Of a DNA stretch of 33,638 bases, positions 6,634 to 15,121 are shown piece by piece (the first letter of the stretch is position 1; every line of letters starts with the position of its first letter). Made by a program: the position numbers and the translations under genes. The notes under the pieces were generated by a model. That model saw nothing but the letters and a program-made list of their open reading frames with translations, was not told where the DNA came from and made no database searches. Source of the DNA: an uncultured Desulfovibrio sp. (lineage in GTDB: Bacteria > Desulfobacterota > Desulfovibrionia > Desulfovibrionales > Desulfovibrionaceae); contig CALUWU010000147.1 in the NCBI GenBank assembly GCA_944324555.1, forward strand, positions 1 through 33,638, written 5' to 3'.

Positions 6634-7842
6634 CTATTCCCGGGGCTCGTCCTGATCCATCCGGGCGATGAAGCACTTGAGGTAGGCCGTTTCGGGCATG
6701 GCGCAATGCACCGGGTGATCTTCCGGTTGCCCGCCCGCGTGGAGTATGCGCCCCTGCCGGTTGTTCCTGGCGGCGGCGAGCGCGACCAGACCGCGCAGGG
6801 TCTCGGCCGGCAGGTGGTGCGAACACGAGCAGGAGACAAAGACGCCGCCCGGCTCCAGCAGACGCACGGCAAGCGCGTTGGCCTTGCGGTAGGCGGCCTT
6901 GCCCTGTTCAAAATCCTTGCGGCGCTTGATGAAGGCGGGGGGATCGAGGCAGACCAGATCAAAACGGCGGCCCTCGGCGTAAAGCTGCTCCATGCGCTCG
7001 AAGGCGTCGCCGCACAGGCCGGTCACGGCGCCGGCGTCGGCAAGGCGCGGCGCGTTGCGGGCGGCGTTGCGGACGGCGTAGTCCACGGCGGTCTGCGAGG
7101 CGTCTATGAAGGCGACCGAAGCGGCCCCGGCGCGGGCCGCCGTTCCCCCGAAGCCTCCGGCATAGGAAAAGATGTCGAGAACGTTCGCGCCCCGGGCGTA
7201 GCGGGCGGCCTCCGCGCGGTTGCGGCGCTGATCGTAGAACCAGCCGGTTTTCTGGCCCGAGCGGCAGGGCGCGAAGAAGCGGCAGCCGTTTTCGGGCACG
7301 TCCAGCTCTTCCGGCGCGTCGCCTTCCATTTCGTTTTCGCGCGTCAGTCCTTCGAGTCCGCGCGAGGCAAGATCGTTGTCCCAGAGGATGGACGTCGGCC
7401 CGAGCAGCGAACGCAGCTCTTCGCGCAGCGTATCCTTGCGGGCCTCCATGCCCGCCGTGCCGATCTGTATCGTGAGATGATCGCCAAAGCGATCGATGAC
7501 GAGGCCCGGCAGCATGTCGCCCTCGCCGTGGCACAGGCGGTAGTAGGGAACGTCAAAACAGCGTTCGCGCAGGGCAAGAGCCGTTTTCAGGCGCCGGCGC
7601 AGCAGGTTCCCGTCCAGGGATTCTCCCGGTCTGGAGCTGTAGATGCGGGCGCAGATCAGGGAGTGCGGATTGACAAAGGCGCTGCCCAGCGCATGGCCGC
7701 GCGCGTCGCGGATCAGGGCTTCCTCGCCGGGGGCGAAGTCGCCCAGGGGGCTCTTGCGGACGTCCGCCTCGTTGCCGAAAACCCAGAGATGCCCGGCGCG
7801 CAGGCGGCGATCTTCCCCCTTGCGGAGCCAAAGTTCTTTCAT
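6634..7842 (-). CDS. rlmI: RlmI-type 23S rRNA cytosine-C5 methyltransferase
   Basis: A 402-residue SAM-dependent methyltransferase of the RlmI/YccW family. The best-known member makes m5C1962 in 23S rRNA. The N-terminal PUA-like part (about 1-70) has LRAGHLWVFGNEADV. A middle EEHEE-like region contains LPGLVIDRFGDHL. The Rossmann domain shows VLDIFSYAGGFGGTAARAG (SAM loop) and LDPPAFIKRRKD. The cysteines in VSCSCSHHL sit where the family places its catalytic Cys. An AGGA SD precedes the ATG. The gene appears to be its own unit, between repeat-rich DNA upstream and the promoter at 6551-6579 downstream. Specificity for C1962 is assumed from the family. Confidence 0.9.
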   Translation of the reverse strand: MKELWLRKGEDRRLRAGHLWVFGNEADVRKSPLGDFAPGEEALIRDARGHALGSAFVNPHSLICARIYSSRPGESLDGNLLRRRLKTALALRERCFDVPYYRLCHGEGDMLPGLVIDRFGDHLTIQIGTAGMEARKDTLREELRSLLGPTSILWDNDLASRGLEGLTRENEMEGDAPEELDVPENGCRFFAPCRSGQKTGWFYDQRRNRAEAARYARGANVLDIFSYAGGFGGTAARAGAASVAFIDASQTAVDYAVRNAARNAPRLADAGAVTGLCGDAFERMEQLYAEGRRFDLVCLDPPAFIKRRKDFEQGKAAYRKANALAVRLLEPGGVFVSCSCSHHLPAETLRGLVALAAARNNRQGRILHAGGQPEDHPVHCAMPETAYLKCFIARMDQDEPRE

Positions 7843-7913
7843 GCGGTCTTTTCCTTGTCTGTATTCAATAGGTTATTGCAGTAAATCCGCTTTCGCCCTT
7901 TCGGCGGCAGTGT

Positions 7914-7966
7914 GCGGGTTTTGGGGAAGATGGAGGAGATTGAGGGGGAATTACTCCCCCGGGACA
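7914..7966 (+). repeat. Extra copy of the 37-bp repeat module with its own hairpin
   Basis: Positions 7914-7950 repeat the module found at 1285-1321 and 8142-8178. All three copies are 37 bases long and begin GCGGGTTTTGGGGA, with only a few differences. The end of this copy forms a small hairpin, GGGGGA-attac-TCCCCC. It lies upstream of rlmI and just before the larger repeat copy B. Confidence 0.75.
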
Positions 7967-7980
7967 GTTAGAACATCTTT

Positions 7981-8266
7981 AGTTTGAAACGCTGCGCGTT
8001 TCAAACCATACGGCCTGTCGTTCCAGGCTCAGGACTCATTATCAGATGTTGGTTCCCCGGCATACTTACCCATCAACGGAGAAAAATAAAATATTTTGCA
8101 TGTTACAAAAAACATCCGTCTTTATCCGCCAGACACGGCGCGCGGGTTTTGGGGAGGGTGGGGGAGTTTGAGGGGGAACTACGGGAACGCCTTTTCTTGC
8201 TTCGCTGCGAAAAGGCTTGGCCTTTTTGCCGCGAGCAAAAGGGGTTCCCTCCCCCTCAAGACAAAA
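7981..8266 (+). repeat. Mosaic intergenic repeat, copy B
   Basis: It fills the gap between the 3' end of the second paralog (8284) and rlmI. It begins with an 11-bp perfect stem GTTTGAAACGC-tgc-GCGTTTCAAAC (7982-8006) and then CCATACGGCCTGTCGTT. After that it jumps to CCAGGCTCAGGACTCATTATCA (to 8044), an AT-rich core, AACATCCGTCTTT, the 37-bp module (8142-8178) and an outer hairpin closing near 8263. The order matches copy A at 1117-1372. The interior of the outer hairpin is longer here and contains AAAAGGC-ttg-GCCTTTT. No credible gene lies within. Confidence 0.8.
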
Positions 8267-8283
8267 ACTGATGCGTCCTGAGC

Positions 8284-9771
8284 CTAGCGCCGCGGCAGGC
8301 GGAGAATCTGCTCCCTGACGTTTTCCTTGCCGGGGGTCGCGGTAGCCTCGACCTTGCTGGACAGCGCCGGAATATCCTGAAGATCGGTCAGGCTCAGAGT
8401 CGCGCCGTCCTTCAGACGGAGTTCCAGCGTGCCGGGAGTGAGGAGCGTCGTCCGCAGGGCCGCGATATGGGATTGCAGCGGCTGATATTCCGGCTGCGAA
8501 GCCAGAGCGGCCAAATCGCTGGACAGGCGTTCCAGAAACGCGTCCGTTTGCCGCTCGTCGCTGCCGCCGCGCAGCTGGGAGTCCAGCAGGCGGGCGACGC
8601 CGCCCTTGTCTTCATAGCGGAGAAAGGCCTTGCGTATCTGCGCGAAAAGAATCGCCCGAAGATCTTGACTGGCGGCCAGCGAGCCGAAATCGCAGGAATG
8701 CTCGATATCGGAGTCAAACCGTCCTATATCGGCAATATCGAGGGTGAACTTGTCGAAGAACCATTCTTCCTGTTCCTTCCGATCCGCGTCAAGATCCACA
8801 AGCAGACGTTCCATTCCCGGAATATTGAACGTCAGCTCGCCGACGGGCAGGGACAATTGCCGTATGCGGGTGACGGTATGCAGGGGAGCGTTGCCGAGCC
8901 AGTCCAGGGAAAAGAGCCGCAGCGTGATGTCCTGCTGTTTCGAAGCAAGGTTTTCCAGCGTCATGTTGCGGAAGAGCGGGGCGGAGGCGAGGATAAGCTG
9001 CCGCAGGATTTCGGGAGTGGGCTGCGTGGAGGCCACGGTCTCCATAAGCTGGGGAGGAAGATTCACTTCCGATATGCTGAGGCGTCCGAAATTCAGGGAC
9101 TCGCCCTCGTCATGCAGCGTTGCGCCCGAGATTTCAAGCAGGCCAATCCTGCCGTCCAGGTTCACGTTGTTCATGCGGAAGACGTCGAGGGAGCAGTCGA
9201 ATGTCGGCGGCGTCGTCTGGAAGCGCAGCTGCCGGCCCTCGATCCGGGAGAGCTTGAGCTTGCCTAAGAAATCCTTTTCGGCGAGAGGCTTCTTTTCGAG
9301 CAGCGCGGCGTACAGGGGAGCGTCCATGTCGATGCCGGAGAACTGGAGGGAGGCCGCGGCGCCGTTGACGTACCTTGGGTTCGCCTGCGACCTCTGGTCC
9401 TTGATTCGCTGCGTTATGTTGCGCGCTTCGATATCGCCCAGGGCGATAAAGCCGGAGGAGGGGAGGACGATATCGCGCAGAACGGGAACGCTGCTCAGGG
9501 CGGCGACGAGACCGGGGCGCAGGATGACTTCCTGATAGGCGATCTCTTGCGCCGGGCCTTTCAGGCGCAGGTTGGAAATGCGGATGGTGCGAAGCGGCAG
9601 GGAAACTTCCACGGCGTCGCAGACGGCCTTGTCGTAGGCGGACATTTTTGACGGCAACGCCTCGATCTGGTCGCGGACGGCGCGTTCCGCCATGCTGGAG
9701 AGCAGGTAGCCGCCGGCGATGCCGAGCGCAAGCACGCCGCCGGCGATGCCCGCGATAACAGTCTTTTTCAT
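8284..9771 (-). CDS. Uncharacterised membrane-anchored protein, paralog of the adjacent upstream gene
   Basis: I do not recognise this 495-residue protein. Residues 1-25 (MKKTVIAGIAGGVLALGIAG...) form a glycine-rich signal anchor, so the rest is probably periplasmic. Near residues 57-95 it has SLPLRTIRISNLRLKGPA, then EVILRPGLVAAL and VPVLRDIVLPSSG. It ends ATPGKENVREQILRLPRR. The same blocks occur in the gene immediately upstream, so the two arose by tandem duplication. The alternating hydrophobic beta-rich pattern recalls periplasmic AsmA-like or DUF945-like proteins, but this is only a resemblance. The start is set by AAGGAGG at 9777-9783; a 41-residue upstream extension is spurious. It is the last gene of the mutS unit. 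Confidence 0.85.
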   Translation of the reverse strand: MKKTVIAGIAGGVLALGIAGGYLLSSMAERAVRDQIEALPSKMSAYDKAVCDAVEVSLPLRTIRISNLRLKGPAQEIAYQEVILRPGLVAALSSVPVLRDIVLPSSGFIALGDIEARNITQRIKDQRSQANPRYVNGAAASLQFSGIDMDAPLYAALLEKKPLAEKDFLGKLKLSRIEGRQLRFQTTPPTFDCSLDVFRMNNVNLDGRIGLLEISGATLHDEGESLNFGRLSISEVNLPPQLMETVASTQPTPEILRQLILASAPLFRNMTLENLASKQQDITLRLFSLDWLGNAPLHTVTRIRQLSLPVGELTFNIPGMERLLVDLDADRKEQEEWFFDKFTLDIADIGRFDSDIEHSCDFGSLAASQDLRAILFAQIRKAFLRYEDKGGVARLLDSQLRGGSDERQTDAFLERLSSDLAALASQPEYQPLQSHIAALRTTLLTPGTLELRLKDGATLSLTDLQDIPALSSKVEATATPGKENVREQILRLPRR

Positions 9772-9790
9772 GAGAACCTCCTTTACATGC

Positions 9791-11293
9791 TTATTGCTTC
9801 CGCAGACGAAGGATTTGATCCTTGACGTTTTCCTTGCCGGGGGTTGCGGCGGCGTCGAGCTTGCGCCCGAGTTCGCGCGCGTCCAGAAAATCAAGCGCGG
9901 TCAGGGCCGCGCCTTCCTTCAGGCGGAGGCGCAGCGTTCCGGGGGTGAGAACGGTCGTTCGCAGGGCTTCGACCAGCGGCCTGTTGTCCCTGCCGGGCAG
10001 CAGGGACGGCAGGCTGGAGGCGACGAGATCGATTTCCCGGGAGACGTCGCCCCCCGGGAGGACGGCGAGCAGAAGGCGGGCCATGCCGCCCTTGTCGACG
10101 TAGGAAAGTTCGGCCTGTTCTATCTGCGCGCCGAGGAGGGCAAGAGGGTTGCTGGAAAGGAGTTGCGGGAACGCGACGTTATGGGCGACGACGCCTTCGA
10201 GGCGCCCCAGATCGACGGCGTCAAGAGCGAAGGTTTCATGGAAATCTTTGCCCTGTTCCTTGTGTTCCCAGTCGAGATCGGCAATCAGGCGTTCCATGCC
10301 GGGAATGGGTTGCGGAAAATCGTCCGAAATGCGGGCCGGCCCGGAAATCCCTTTTGCCTGGACAATGATATGAAAAGGTTCCCTGCCGCGCCAGTCAAGG
10401 AAGAGGCGATTCAGCGCCACGCGGCCTGTCCAGTTGGAAACCTGTATGTTTTCCAGCGTCAGGGTCCGAAAGACGGGCGCGGCCTGCCGCATGTCGCCGG
10501 GAGAGAAGGGGGCGCCGGCGACGACGCTCTCCGCGAAGCCCGGAGGGACGGCGATGTCGGTCATGCGGAAGCGGTCGCCGCGCAGGGTTTCGTTGTCGTC
10601 GCCGGGCGACGCGAGGGTTATGCCGTCCATTTCAAGCTGGGCGATTTTCCTGCCCATGACGGCGTCTTTCAGGCGCAGGGCGTCCAGCGAAACGTCGGGC
10701 AGCGCTGTTTCCGGCCGCAGGCGAAGCCCGGCGACGTCGACGCGCGCGGCGCCGATATTGCCGACAAGATCGGGAAAGGCGACCTTCCGGCCGTCCAGGA
10801 GGCGCGAAAGCAGGGCCGCGTCGATATGGGCGTCCGTCGCCGCGAAAGAGGTCGCGGACGCCTCGCCGTCGAGCGCGGGCACGCCAAGCGCGTCTTTCGC
10901 AAGCGGGGAGAGATGCAGGCGGGAGACGGCGCCGGAAACGTCCCGCAGTTCCAGATCGCCCGCAACGACGGGGCCGGAAGCGGGCAGGAAGAGATCGCGC
11001 AGGGAAGGAATAGCGCCAAGGGCGGCGGCGACGCGGGGGCGCAGCGTGACCTCCCCGGCGCTGATGGCGCCGGCCGGCCCGGTCAGGCGCAGTTTGGAAA
11101 TGCGGACGGTCCGCAGCGGCAGGGAGACGCGCACGTCGTCCAGACTCGCCTCGTAGCCGGGCATCCGCGAGGAGAGTTCGGCAATCCGGGCGCGGATGGT
11201 CTGTTCGGCCATGTTCGAGAGCAGAGAGCCGCCGCCGATGCCGCCAAGCGCCAGAACGCCGATGACGATGGCGGCGAGAGAACCCTTTTTCAT
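9791..11293 (-). CDS. Uncharacterised membrane-anchored protein, first of two tandem paralogs
   Basis: A 500-residue protein with an N-terminal glycine-rich anchor (MKKGSLAAIVIGVLALGGIGG). Conserved blocks shared with the next gene are VSLPLRTVRISKLRLTGPA, EVTLRPRVAAALGAIPSLRDLFLPASG, PGMERLIADLD, the segment around YVDKGGMARLLLAVLPGGD, EALRTTVLTPGTLRLRLKEGA, and the tail AATPGKENVKDQILRLRKQ. About half the residues agree in the last 60 positions. No catalytic motif or metal site is evident. An AAGGAG SD precedes the ATG, which overlaps the DUF1992 stop by four bases (ATGA), so translation is coupled. A structural envelope role is more likely than an enzyme; that is inference. Confidence 0.85.
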   Translation of the reverse strand: MKKGSLAAIVIGVLALGGIGGGSLLSNMAEQTIRARIAELSSRMPGYEASLDDVRVSLPLRTVRISKLRLTGPAGAISAGEVTLRPRVAAALGAIPSLRDLFLPASGPVVAGDLELRDVSGAVSRLHLSPLAKDALGVPALDGEASATSFAATDAHIDAALLSRLLDGRKVAFPDLVGNIGAARVDVAGLRLRPETALPDVSLDALRLKDAVMGRKIAQLEMDGITLASPGDDNETLRGDRFRMTDIAVPPGFAESVVAGAPFSPGDMRQAAPVFRTLTLENIQVSNWTGRVALNRLFLDWRGREPFHIIVQAKGISGPARISDDFPQPIPGMERLIADLDWEHKEQGKDFHETFALDAVDLGRLEGVVAHNVAFPQLLSSNPLALLGAQIEQAELSYVDKGGMARLLLAVLPGGDVSREIDLVASSLPSLLPGRDNRPLVEALRTTVLTPGTLRLRLKEGAALTALDFLDARELGRKLDAAATPGKENVKDQILRLRKQ

Positions 11294-11724
11294 GTTTTTT
11301 CTCCTTTCCGGCGCATGTCCGGAGCATCGTTTGCGCGCAGCCCCTGCAACCTGTCGAGCAGCCGATCATAATAGGGATCGTCTTCTTCCAGATGCAGGGG
11401 GCGCTGACGGCGCATTTTGGCGCGCGTGACCAGAAAGCGCAGGCGCTGCATGTGGCGGACGCGTTCCCGTTCGTCTTCGCAATGCTCCAGCAGATCCACA
11501 AGATTGTTGATTTCCTTGCGATCGGCCAGTTCCGGGGGCAGGCAGCCCGCGTTCTTCAGAACCTTGTAGGCCATGCGGAGTTCTTCGGGAACGGCGCTGT
11601 CGTCTTCGAGTTGCAGGGGTTTTCCCGCTCCCGGAAGATTGTCGAAGTCGCCGCGTTCCTGGGCTTCGGCAATGCGGCGTTCCGCAATGCCCTGTATGAC
11701 GGACCAGGGATTGGCCTCACTCAT
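11290..11724 (-). CDS. DUF1992 (DnaJ-homolog subfamily C28-like) protein
   Basis: A 144-residue protein. The N-terminal half matches DUF1992 closely: IAERRIAEAQERGDFDNLPGAGKPLQL (14-40), EDDSAVPEELRMAYKVLKNAG and LPPELADRKEINNL. The family also occurs at the C-terminus of DNAJC28, but no J domain is present here and bacterial members have no established function. The C-terminal half is charged and helical. Its start lies inside the end of mutS (8-bp overlap) with a GAGGAGG SD. Its stop overlaps the start of the next gene by four bases, so it is locked into the mutS unit. Confidence 0.88.
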   Translation of the reverse strand: MSEANPWSVIQGIAERRIAEAQERGDFDNLPGAGKPLQLEDDSAVPEELRMAYKVLKNAGCLPPELADRKEINNLVDLLEHCEDERERVRHMQRLRFLVTRAKMRRQRPLHLEEDDPYYDRLLDRLQGLRANDAPDMRRKGEKT

Positions 11725-14506
11725 GCTCTTCCTCCTCGTCGACGGCGTCGACGCCTTCCAGCGGCGGGGGCGCGTCGGGGTCCGTTTCGGGGGCTTCGCC
11801 CCAGAGCTTGCGCCACTGGCTGATGAGGCGCCGGGCCTCCAGCGGCGTCAGGCTGTCGGGGTCCACCTCCCGCAGCAGGCGCACCAGCGGGTGTTCGCCC
11901 TGCGGCGGCAGCGCGGAGATACGGGGAACGGCCTTTTCCGCCGGGGGCGCGGCCGGAGCCGGCATGGCAAGGCCGGGAAGGGTCATGGTCGTGGTCTTGT
12001 TGCCGGCGGGGCGTTCCCCCTCCCTGCCGCGTTCCAGTTCGGCCAGAATGGCGCGGGCGCGCTGCACGACCGAAGCCGGCACGCCCGCCAGCCGGGCGAC
12101 CTCGACGCCGTAGCTGCGATCGGCGGGGCCGGGAACCAGCTTGTGCAGGAAAAGAATGTCGTTGTTGTATTCGCGGATGGCGATATTCATGGTGAAGACG
12201 CCGGGAACCTGCCCTTCAAGGGCCGTCAGTTCGTGATAGTGGGTGGCGAAGAGGGTCCGCAGCTCGCCGTTGGAGCGCGAGGTCAGGTCTTCGACCACGG
12301 CCCAGGCAAGGGCCACCCCGTCGTAGGTGCTGGTGCCGCGCCCTATTTCGTCCAGAATGACGAGACTGCGGCGCGTGGCCTGCCGCAGGATGCGGGCGGT
12401 TTCCATCATTTCCACCATGAAGGTGCTTTGCCCCTGCGCCAGATTGTCGGACGCGCCCACGCGGCTGAATATCTTGTCCGTCATGCCGATGACGGCGGAA
12501 GAGGCCGGGACCATGCTCCCCATCTGCGCCAGCAGGCAGATGATGGCCGTCTGACGCAGCACGGTGGACTTGCCCGCCATGTTGGGGCCGGTAAGCAGGC
12601 AGAGGCGCCGTTTCGCGTCAAGCGTGATGCTGTTCGGCACAAAGGACGCCGCGCCGATCATGGCCTCGACGACGGGGTGGCGTCCGTCGCGAATGTCAAG
12701 ATTGGCGCTGTTGTCGAGCGTCGGGCGGCTCCAGTCGTTGCGGCGCCCCACATGGGCCAGACTCTGCCAGTAGTCCAGATGGGCCAGCATGTCCGCCATG
12801 TGCACAAGGCGCTCGCGCTGCGCCGCCATCTGGGAACGCAGCTGCTGGAACAGGGAATATTCCAGAGACTTGCGGCGGTCGGAGGCGGAAAGGATATCTT
12901 CTTCCAGGGCTTTCAGCTCGGCGGTCGTGAAGCGTTCGGCGTTGGAGAGCGTCTGCCGCCGGATGAAGCGATCCGGCATGGGGCCGGAATAGGCGGCGCG
13001 GCTGACTTCGTAGTAGTAGCCGAAAACGCGGTTGTAGCCCATTTTCAGCTTGGCGATGCCCGTGGTCTGCTGTTCCTTTTCAAGGAGCGCCTGAAGTTTC
13101 TGTTCCCCGTGTTCCGCAAGGTCCAGCAGCTCGTCCAGCTCGGCGTTGTAGCCGGGGCGGAAGAGACCGCCGTCGGTAATGATCGAGGGCGGCGCGTCCA
13201 CGATGGCCCGGGACAGCAGATCCGCGCAATCGTCAAAGTTGTCCCAGCGGCGGACGATATCCGCCAGCGCGGCGGGCAGTTCGTCGCCGCGCTGGCGCGC
13301 GGCCGTGGGGTAGGTTCCGTCTGAGGAGGCGGTCAGGCTTTCGCGAATGCGCGGCAGGGCCGCGAGGCTGTTGCCCAGCGCGAGAAAGTCGCGCGGCATG
13401 GCGCGGTTGAGCGTGATGCGCGTGGACAGCCGCTCGATATCGTAGACGAGGCGCAGGGCTTCGCGCAGGGCCTCGCGCCTTGCGTCGTCGTCGTGAAAAA
13501 AGGCGACGGCGTCCTGTATGCGGGCAATGACGGCGGCGTCCCGCCAGGGGTGGCGCAGCATGTCTTCCAGAAGGCGGCCGCCCATGGGCGTCACCGTGGC
13601 GTCGATGGCGTGGCGCAGCGTGCCCTTGCCCTTGCGCCCGTTGAGTCGCCGGAAAATTTCAAGGTTGCGCTCCGTCATCTCATCGATGATCAGGCGCTTG
13701 CCGAGATTGAGCGGGCGGAAGGGCTGGAGCTGGCTGGGGCTGCATTTTTGCGTTTGTTCGAGGTAGGCGAGAATGCCGCCGCAGGCGCGCATGAGCGCGT
13801 TCTTGCCGCCGAGCCCCAGGGCCTCGGCTTCGAGCACGCCCTGAGCCGCGAGGACGCGCTCGGTGGAACGGCGCAGATCGAAATGCTGATCCGGCAGGCG
13901 CACGAGGCGCGCGCCTTCCAGCAGGCTCGCGGGGGGCGCGCTCTGGCGCTCGGCAAGCACCAGTTCGCGCGGCGTAATCTTCTGCACCCACTGCCAGATA
14001 TCCACGGCCTTGCGAAACTCCACGCCGGACCACTGCCCGGTGGAGATGTCCGCCCAGACAAAGGCGCCCATGCCCTCTTTCTTGCCGTTGTCCTCTTCGA
14101 AGAAGACAGCGCCGAGGTAGGTATGGCTCCCCGCCGCGAGGTTTGCGTCATCAAGGACGGTTCCGGGCGTGACGACGCGCGTGACGGCGCGCTGAACCAG
14201 CCCCTTCGCGGCGCGCGGGTCTTCTGTCTGTTCGCAGATGGCGACGGAATAACCCTTGTCCACCAGCTGGGAAATATACGTCTGCGCCGCATGCCAGGGG
14301 ACGCCGCACATGGGCACGGGGTTCGCCGCGTCGCGGCTGCGGCTGGTAAGGGCGATTTGCAGTTCTTTGGCGGCGGTGGCGGCGTCGTCGAAAAAGAGTT
14401 CGTAGAAGTCGCCCATGCGATAAAAGAGCAGCGCATCAGGGTATTCTTCCTTGATGCGCATGTACTGCTCGAACATGGGCGTCATTTTGACTTGAGGTTC
14501 CGGCAT
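11717..14506 (-). CDS. mutS: MutS, DNA mismatch recognition ATPase
   Basis: A 929-residue full-length MutS. The mismatch-reading Phe-X-Glu is F34-Y-E36 in RMGDFYELFFDD. The clamp and lever region includes YYEVSRA...DRFIRRQTLSNAERFTT. The ATPase has Walker A in LTGPNMAGKSTVLRQ (near 640), Walker B in VILDEIGRGTSTYDG and FATHYHELTALE. A C-terminal helix-turn-helix-like tail (TPLEARRLISQWRKLWG) ends in an acidic run. The start MPEPQVKMTPMFEQY is used; the ATG at residue 8 is an alternative, and neither has a strong SD. A terminator lies just upstream, so mutS starts its own unit with DUF1992 and the two paralogs. Confidence 0.98.
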   Translation of the reverse strand: MPEPQVKMTPMFEQYMRIKEEYPDALLFYRMGDFYELFFDDAATAAKELQIALTSRSRDAANPVPMCGVPWHAAQTYISQLVDKGYSVAICEQTEDPRAAKGLVQRAVTRVVTPGTVLDDANLAAGSHTYLGAVFFEEDNGKKEGMGAFVWADISTGQWSGVEFRKAVDIWQWVQKITPRELVLAERQSAPPASLLEGARLVRLPDQHFDLRRSTERVLAAQGVLEAEALGLGGKNALMRACGGILAYLEQTQKCSPSQLQPFRPLNLGKRLIIDEMTERNLEIFRRLNGRKGKGTLRHAIDATVTPMGGRLLEDMLRHPWRDAAVIARIQDAVAFFHDDDARREALREALRLVYDIERLSTRITLNRAMPRDFLALGNSLAALPRIRESLTASSDGTYPTAARQRGDELPAALADIVRRWDNFDDCADLLSRAIVDAPPSIITDGGLFRPGYNAELDELLDLAEHGEQKLQALLEKEQQTTGIAKLKMGYNRVFGYYYEVSRAAYSGPMPDRFIRRQTLSNAERFTTAELKALEEDILSASDRRKSLEYSLFQQLRSQMAAQRERLVHMADMLAHLDYWQSLAHVGRRNDWSRPTLDNSANLDIRDGRHPVVEAMIGAASFVPNSITLDAKRRLCLLTGPNMAGKSTVLRQTAIICLLAQMGSMVPASSAVIGMTDKIFSRVGASDNLAQGQSTFMVEMMETARILRQATRRSLVILDEIGRGTSTYDGVALAWAVVEDLTSRSNGELRTLFATHYHELTALEGQVPGVFTMNIAIREYNNDILFLHKLVPGPADRSYGVEVARLAGVPASVVQRARAILAELERGREGERPAGNKTTTMTLPGLAMPAPAAPPAEKAVPRISALPPQGEHPLVRLLREVDPDSLTPLEARRLISQWRKLWGEAPETDPDAPPPLEGVDAVDEEEEHE

Positions 14507-14543
14507 AGACGTAGGGGGCAGAGGTTGGGAAGAGAGGATGGAA

Positions 14544-14591
14544 AAGCGGCGTTTTTGTGGGGCGCATGGTCCGCCAGCAAAAACGCCGCTT
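14544..14591 (-). terminator. Intrinsic terminator after the lapA-like gene
   Basis: A 14-bp perfect stem (AAGCGGCGTTTTTG at 14544-14557 pairing with 14578-14591) has a 20-base loop. Read on the minus strand the stem ends in CGCCGCTTTTCC. It separates the HIT/lapA unit from mutS. Confidence 0.7.
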
Positions 14592-14614
14592 CGGAAAACA
14601 GATGGGAAAGAGGG

Positions 14615-15106
14615 CTAGCGATTGTCGGGATCGGGAACCAGTTCTTCGGCGGCCATGGGCGCGGCGGCCGGAGCCGCGGCCGCGGCGGTCTGCCGGGGAG
14701 CCTGTTCCGCCGGAGCGGGGGCGGCTTCGATGGCGGGGGCCGCCTGCTTTTCGTCCCTGGCGATTCTGGCCTTCATGAAGGCTTCCTTCTTGTCCTGATT
14801 TTCAAGGGCCTTCCGCGTCTTGATCAGCTCCTTTTCAAGGCTGCGCACGCGCCACTTGCTGGTCATGAGGCGCGTGGACATGCTGACCTTGTTCCACCAG
14901 AAGAAACAGGTCGCCAGCACCGCGCCCACGACAAAGGCGCTCGCCACCACGAAATAGAGCGGCAGCGATATGGACGACATGGGCGGAATGAAGAAGAGAT
15001 TGAGCGTAAGCACCATCTCCTGGGACAGGGGCTTCTGGTTCTGGAAGAAGAAGACCAGTGCCAGGAAGATGAGAAGAACCATCAGGAGCACTTTGATATA
15101 GCGCAT
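14615..15106 (-). CDS. LapA-domain (DUF1049) inner membrane protein
   Basis: A 163-residue protein with two membrane segments, about 5-22 (VLLMVLLIFLALVFFF) and 49-70 (LPLYFVVASAFVVGAVLATCFFW). Between them lies the conserved QNQKPLS and a short loop, as in the LapA/YciS family, which in E. coli helps control lipopolysaccharide assembly with LapB. A basic coiled-coil stretch follows (about 80-120), then an Ala/Pro-rich low-complexity tail that is poorly conserved in such proteins. A GGAGGT SD lies in front. The HIT gene lies 15 bp upstream, so they are co-transcribed. No lapB neighbour is present, so the LPS role is only a family inference. Confidence 0.8.
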   Translation of the reverse strand: MRYIKVLLMVLLIFLALVFFFQNQKPLSQEMVLTLNLFFIPPMSSISLPLYFVVASAFVVGAVLATCFFWWNKVSMSTRLMTSKWRVRSLEKELIKTRKALENQDKKEAFMKARIARDEKQAAPAIEAAPAPAEQAPRQTAAAAAPAAAPMAAEELVPDPDNR

Positions 15107-15121
15107 GTGAACCTCCTCGCG

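Noticed and set aside
7984..8271. A 95-codon frame beginning MKRCAFQTIRPVV
   Set aside because: It lies wholly in repeat copy B. The similar peptide in front of hypD comes from another repeat copy, so it reflects DNA repetition and not a gene.
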